64,000 nucleotides of DNA. Source: Bradyrhizobium sp. CCGE-LA001 (GTDB lineage Bacteria; Pseudomonadota; Alphaproteobacteria; Rhizobiales; Xanthobacteraceae). Where the stretch lies: assembly GCF_000296215.2 (NCBI RefSeq), contig NZ_CP013949.1, positions 7,371,501 to 7,435,500 on the forward strand, in the 5' to 3' direction. Made by a program: the position numbers and the translations under genes. Below the pieces are notes generated by a model. That model did no database searches. It was given only the letters and a program-made list of their open reading frames with translations, and had not been told where the DNA came from. Of this stretch, positions 61,202 to 64,000 are shown in pieces (positions within the stretch are counted from its first letter, which is position 1; every line of letters starts with the position of its first letter).

Positions 61202-62137
61202 ATGGAGGTCGCCAGCCTCGTTCTTCCCGTGTTCGCGATCATCGTCACGGGCTGGCTCGCGGGCGAGCTGGGCTATCTCTCGCGCGCGCTGGCCGACGCC
61301 TTGGTGCATTTCGCCTACAACGTGGCGATGCCGGCGCTGCTGATCGTCACCATCGCCCAGGAGCCGGCACGTAATCTGCTGGAATGGCGCTTCCTGCTCG
61401 CATTCGGCGGCGGTTCGCTGATCTGCTTCGTGCTGGTCTTCCTGGCAGTCCGCGCCGGCGGAAAGCGTGATCTTGCCAGCAGCACCATCCATGGCATGGC
61501 GGCGGCGATGACCAACACCGGCTTCGTCGCGCTGCCGATCCTGCACGCGATCTACGGTCAGCCCGCCGTGTTGCCCGCCGCAGTGGCGACGGTGTTCGTG
61601 GCCGCCGTGATGTTTCCGATCACGGTGATCCTGCTGGAGTGGGACGCGCGCGGTCCCGCGCATTCGGCAGGGTTGGCGAAGCAGATCCTGCTCAATCCGA
61701 TGGTGCTGTCGACGCTCGTCGGTCTGGTATGGGCGATTACCGGCTTGCCGATTCCACCGCCGGTCGTCGTCTATCTGAACATGATTGCCGCTGCGCTCAC
61801 GCCCTGCGCGCTATTCGCCATCGGACTCGGTCTGTCCGTCGACGGCCTGCGATCCAGTTTGAAGGCCTCGTTTGCGCTCGCGGCCGTGAAGCTGGTGGTC
61901 ATGCCGCTGATCGTCTACGGGCTCTGTGTGGTTCTGAGCCTCGCGCCTCTCTACACGGTCGCCGCCGTCGTCTGCGCGGCCGTGCCGACGGCAAAAACCG
62001 TGTATGTCCTCGCGCACGAGCACAAGGTCGAGGAGAGACTGGTTGCAGCGACCGTCTCGATCACGACGATGCTGTCGGTCGCGACGTTGTTGATCGCGCT
62101 CTATCTGCTCTCGGGGTCGGCGAGCGGTGGACGCTGA
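61202..62137 (+). CDS. AEC-family transporter (auxin efflux carrier/MdcF-like)
   Basis: A 311-residue inner-membrane carrier with about ten helices in two inverted halves. It starts EVASLVLPVFAIIVTGWLAG, contains FAYNVAMPALLIVTIAQEP and AMTNTGFVALPIL, and ends with AVPTAKTVYVLAHEHKVEE, typical of bacterial AEC proteins. Some transport malonate or other small carboxylates; the substrate here is unknown. AGAGGGGAAAG lies before ATG 61202. It is convergent with the small secreted protein gene, only 6 bases separating the stop codons. Confidence 0.88.
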   Translation: MEVASLVLPVFAIIVTGWLAGELGYLSRALADALVHFAYNVAMPALLIVTIAQEPARNLLEWRFLLAFGGGSLICFVLVFLAVRAGGKRDLASSTIHGMAAAMTNTGFVALPILHAIYGQPAVLPAAVATVFVAAVMFPITVILLEWDARGPAHSAGLAKQILLNPMVLSTLVGLVWAITGLPIPPPVVVYLNMIAAALTPCALFAIGLGLSVDGLRSSLKASFALAAVKLVVMPLIVYGLCVVLSLAPLYTVAAVVCAAVPTAKTVYVLAHEHKVEERLVAATVSITTMLSVATLLIALYLLSGSASGGR

Positions 62138-62143
62138 CGCTCT

Positions 62144-62431
62144 CTACCTCGTGGTATTGCTCCAGGTGGGAACCGAGTTGGTCACGCCGACCGAGGGCCA
62201 ATTGTAGGTGCCGATCGATGGCGCCGTGACGGTGCCGGCCGTCTGTCCGGACGATCCATAGGACGCGCGCGGCTGCGCGGCCGGCGCTCCGGCACCGCCA
62301 TAGGTCGGCGCCACCACACCCGTGCTGTAAGATCGGCTCGTCGACCTGACCTTCTTCGCTTCAGCCGCGAAAGGCGCGGCAAGAACTCCGGTCGCGACGA
62401 GCGCGGCGATGGCGAGTTTGATGGTTTTCAT
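62144..62431 (-). CDS. Small secreted protein, low complexity
   Basis: A 95-residue protein with a clear signal peptide (MKTIKLAIAALVATGVLAAP, cleavage after AEA near residue 27). The mature part is rich in S, T, G, P and Y (RSYSTGVVAPTYGGAGAPAA ... NWPSVGVTNSVPTWS) and shows no known domain. It is probably periplasmic or surface-exposed. AAAGGA lies before ATG 62431. The function is unknown. Confidence 0.7.
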   Translation of the reverse strand: MKTIKLAIAALVATGVLAAPFAAEAKKVRSTSRSYSTGVVAPTYGGAGAPAAQPRASYGSSGQTAGTVTAPSIGTYNWPSVGVTNSVPTWSNTTR

Positions 62432-62628
62432 GGCAGATCCTTTCGCCCGGTTCGCACCCCGATATGCCAAGTGTTCATTCGTCGGGATAATTTCCATGGG
62501 CCTCCATTCATAACTCCGTGCGCGGACGAAGGTGCCGGAACGAAGGGCGCGCGAGCACGCCGCCTTCGGATGGACCCGAATCAGCGCTAGTGCATTGCGC
62601 TCAGTGACTTCCCTGGACCCCAAGCAGC

Positions 62629-62949
62629 ATGACCGGCGCCGAACTGAAGCAACTTCGCAACGACCTCTCCGACGCGCTCGATCGCAAGCTTACCGCAGCC
62701 GACATGGCCAAGCTGTGCGGATTGCCCGAGAAGGGCGGCGCCGACACCATCCGGCGCTGGGAGGTGAGCGGCCCGACGCCAGCGGCGACCAAGGTGCTGC
62801 GCGTGCTCGCAATGGCGAGCGAGCGCTATCCGATCCTGGAGAAGTTCGACATCTTCGATCGCCACGACGTGCGCGAGCAAGACCGGCCGGCGAAGCGCGC
62901 CGCCTTTCGCGCGCAGATGCGCGATGAGGCGCTGCGGCGTCTTGGTTAA
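62629..62949 (+). CDS. Helix-turn-helix-like small protein
   Basis: A 106-residue basic protein. Residues about 5-60 (LKQLRNDLSDALDRKLTAAD, MAKLCGLPEKGGADTIRRWE) look like an XRE-type helix-turn-helix: LTAADMAKLCGL is the first helix, a turn follows, and DTIRRWE is the recognition helix. The C-terminal part (VREQDRPAKRAAFRAQMRDE) is a charged helix. It is probably a DNA-binding protein, but I cannot name targets. There is no clear ribosome-binding site before ATG 62629. Confidence 0.6.
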   Translation: MTGAELKQLRNDLSDALDRKLTAADMAKLCGLPEKGGADTIRRWEVSGPTPAATKVLRVLAMASERYPILEKFDIFDRHDVREQDRPAKRAAFRAQMRDEALRRLG

Positions 62950-63173
62950 CAAGAGCGGCGCGCAAGTTACCCGAGATGGGTGAGGTTAAGCCTTTCTTCA
63001 CCACTTCTTAAGCCGTCATTAAGCACGAAAAGCATTTGCGGCCCAACAAGTTAGGTTGAGTGCCGCTGTGCCACGGATGTGACAGCATTTTCGTCAAAAG
63101 CGGGCTATCTGCAAAACCAACGCAGCGCGGAAAGCGCGCCTGCCGGGGACATTGAGTGCTGGAGTTCAAGACG

Positions 63174-63899
63174 ATGAAGAAGATTCTGTTTGCGACCGTT
63201 GCGCTGCTCGTGGTGGGCGCGGCTGCGCCCGCCGTGGGCGCTGATCTCGGAAACCGCAACTATTACAAGACGCCCGCGCCGGCCTATGCCGCGCCGATCT
63301 ACAACTGGACGGGCTTCTATCTCGGCGCCCATCTCGGCGGCGCATTCTCCAGCGACAACAATTTCAGCGGCCTGTCGACGGGCAACAACGGCAATGGCCG
63401 CTTCCTCGGCGGCGTGCAGGTCGGCGCGGACTGGCAGGTCAATCCGAACTTCGTCGTCGGCGTCGAAGGCCAGTACTCCTGGCTGTCCGGCAGCGTTGGC
63501 GCGGTGTTCCCGGGCGGCGTGGCCTATATCAACGACCAGCGCGGCCTCGGCTCGATCACCGGCCGCGTCGGCTACACCTGGGGTCCGGGCCTCGTCTACG
63601 TGAAGGGCGGTTATGCCTATTCGGACAACAACGAGAGGGTGACGGTGGGCGGCGTGCCGACCGGCTTCATCATCGATGGCGATCACCGCAACGGCTACAC
63701 CGTCGGCGCCGGTCTCGAATACATGTTCGCCCCGAACTGGTCGGCCAAGGCCGAGTACCAGTACTACAATTTCGGCGACGCGCGCTTCGTCGCGGGCCCG
63801 CTGGCCGGTACCGGCAACTTCACCACCGACGACCACACCGTCAAGGCGGGCGTCAACTACCGCTTCAACTGGGCCAGCCCGGCGGTTGCGCGCTACTGA
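63174..63899 (+). CDS. Outer membrane beta-barrel protein (Omp25/31, OmpA-like)
   Basis: A 241-residue outer membrane protein. A signal peptide (MKKILFATVALLVVGAAAPA, cleavage near VGA-D) precedes a short PAP-rich start and an eight-strand-type barrel. Amphipathic strands include GFYLGAHLGGAF, GGVQVGADWQV, VGVEGQYSWL, SITGRVGYTWG, VYVKGGYAYS, AKAEYQYYNFG and VKAGVNYRF. The NWTGFYLG motif is common to Bradyrhizobium and Rhizobium Omp25/31 proteins. The start MKKILF (63174) is preferred over a short upstream extension. A strong terminator follows. Confidence 0.88.
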   Translation: MKKILFATVALLVVGAAAPAVGADLGNRNYYKTPAPAYAAPIYNWTGFYLGAHLGGAFSSDNNFSGLSTGNNGNGRFLGGVQVGADWQVNPNFVVGVEGQYSWLSGSVGAVFPGGVAYINDQRGLGSITGRVGYTWGPGLVYVKGGYAYSDNNERVTVGGVPTGFIIDGDHRNGYTVGAGLEYMFAPNWSAKAEYQYYNFGDARFVAGPLAGTGNFTTDDHTVKAGVNYRFNWASPAVARY

Positions 63900-63927
63900 G
63901 CGGTTACCAAGTTCTTTCTGCGAAACA

Positions 63928-63959
63928 GGGCCGGCGATCTCGCCGGCCCTTCTTTTTTC
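63928..63959 (+). terminator. Intrinsic terminator of the outer membrane protein gene
   Basis: GGGCCGGCGA-TC-TCGCCGGCCC (10-bp arms) followed by TTCTTTTTTCG. A textbook Rho-independent terminator starting 28 bases after the stop codon. Confidence 0.9.
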
Positions 63960-64000
63960 GCTCTGCGGAACGAACCCAAGCGTTTGCGCCAATTGCGATT

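Overview
The window looks like chromosome from an alphaproteobacterium of the Bradyrhizobium / Nitrobacteraceae type. The evidence is the high G+C content, dense 4-nt-overlap operons, many ABC importers, a DUF1127 gene, an Omp25/31-type outer membrane beta-barrel protein, the small MGQVIQF-type protein pair, an MddA-type methyltransferase, and several families of palindromic intergenic repeats of a kind I recall from this group. I see no tRNA, rRNA, CRISPR array, insertion sequence or prophage.

Layout. 1-9.7 kb: enoyl-CoA hydratase, GNAT acetyltransferase, DUF1127 protein with a divergent LysR regulator, MFS symporter, an operon of two paralogous amidohydrolases plus a Rieske ferredoxin, PncC amidase, a DUF1488 protein and AMP nucleosidase. 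9.9-13.5 kb: type I secretion ABC exporter and membrane-fusion protein, then a GlsB-like membrane protein. 13.7-23 kb: a peptide-type ABC importer operon with an AtzE-like amidase and its AtzG-like small subunit embedded in it, and a second, divergent paralogous binding protein. 23.3-33.7 kb: a CHASE2 adenylate cyclase, a 1805-residue FecR/VCBS/LamG/RTX adhesin, a divergent LapG-family (BTLCP) periplasmic protease and a secreted LprI-like protein. 33.9-40.7 kb: a branched-chain (HAAT) importer with an acyl-CoA ligase. 40.9-50.3 kb: ABC-2-type exporter, VapBC toxin-antitoxin with a perfect inverted-repeat operator, an MBL-fold protein, a third amidohydrolase, a cupin, an M29 aminopeptidase and a fumarase/PcaB-superfamily lyase. 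50.6-55.2 kb: two paralogous winged-helix/TolB/TPR regulators flanking an mddA-GFA gene pair. 55.5-60.5 kb: a second peptide-type importer with a fused two-NBD ATPase. 60.7 kb to the end: small proteins, an AEC transporter and an outer membrane protein.

How the genes may work together. The most interesting unit is 23.3-32.4 kb. A giant RTX adhesin with an N-terminal domain, an Ala-rich linker and a FecR-like domain sits opposite a periplasmic Cys-His-Asp protease of the LapG family and upstream of a membrane adenylate cyclase with a periplasmic CHASE2 sensor. This resembles the Lap surface-adhesin retention/release system, with a cAMP-producing sensor where one would expect LapD and c-di-GMP. 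A type I exporter that could secrete the adhesin lies about 12.7 kb away. Two other units merit attention: the AtzEG-like amidase inside an importer operon, which suggests uptake plus hydrolysis of an amide or ureide, and mddA-GFA bracketed by duplicated regulators. Long open frames antisense to the real genes are common here because of the G+C bias, and I have left them out.
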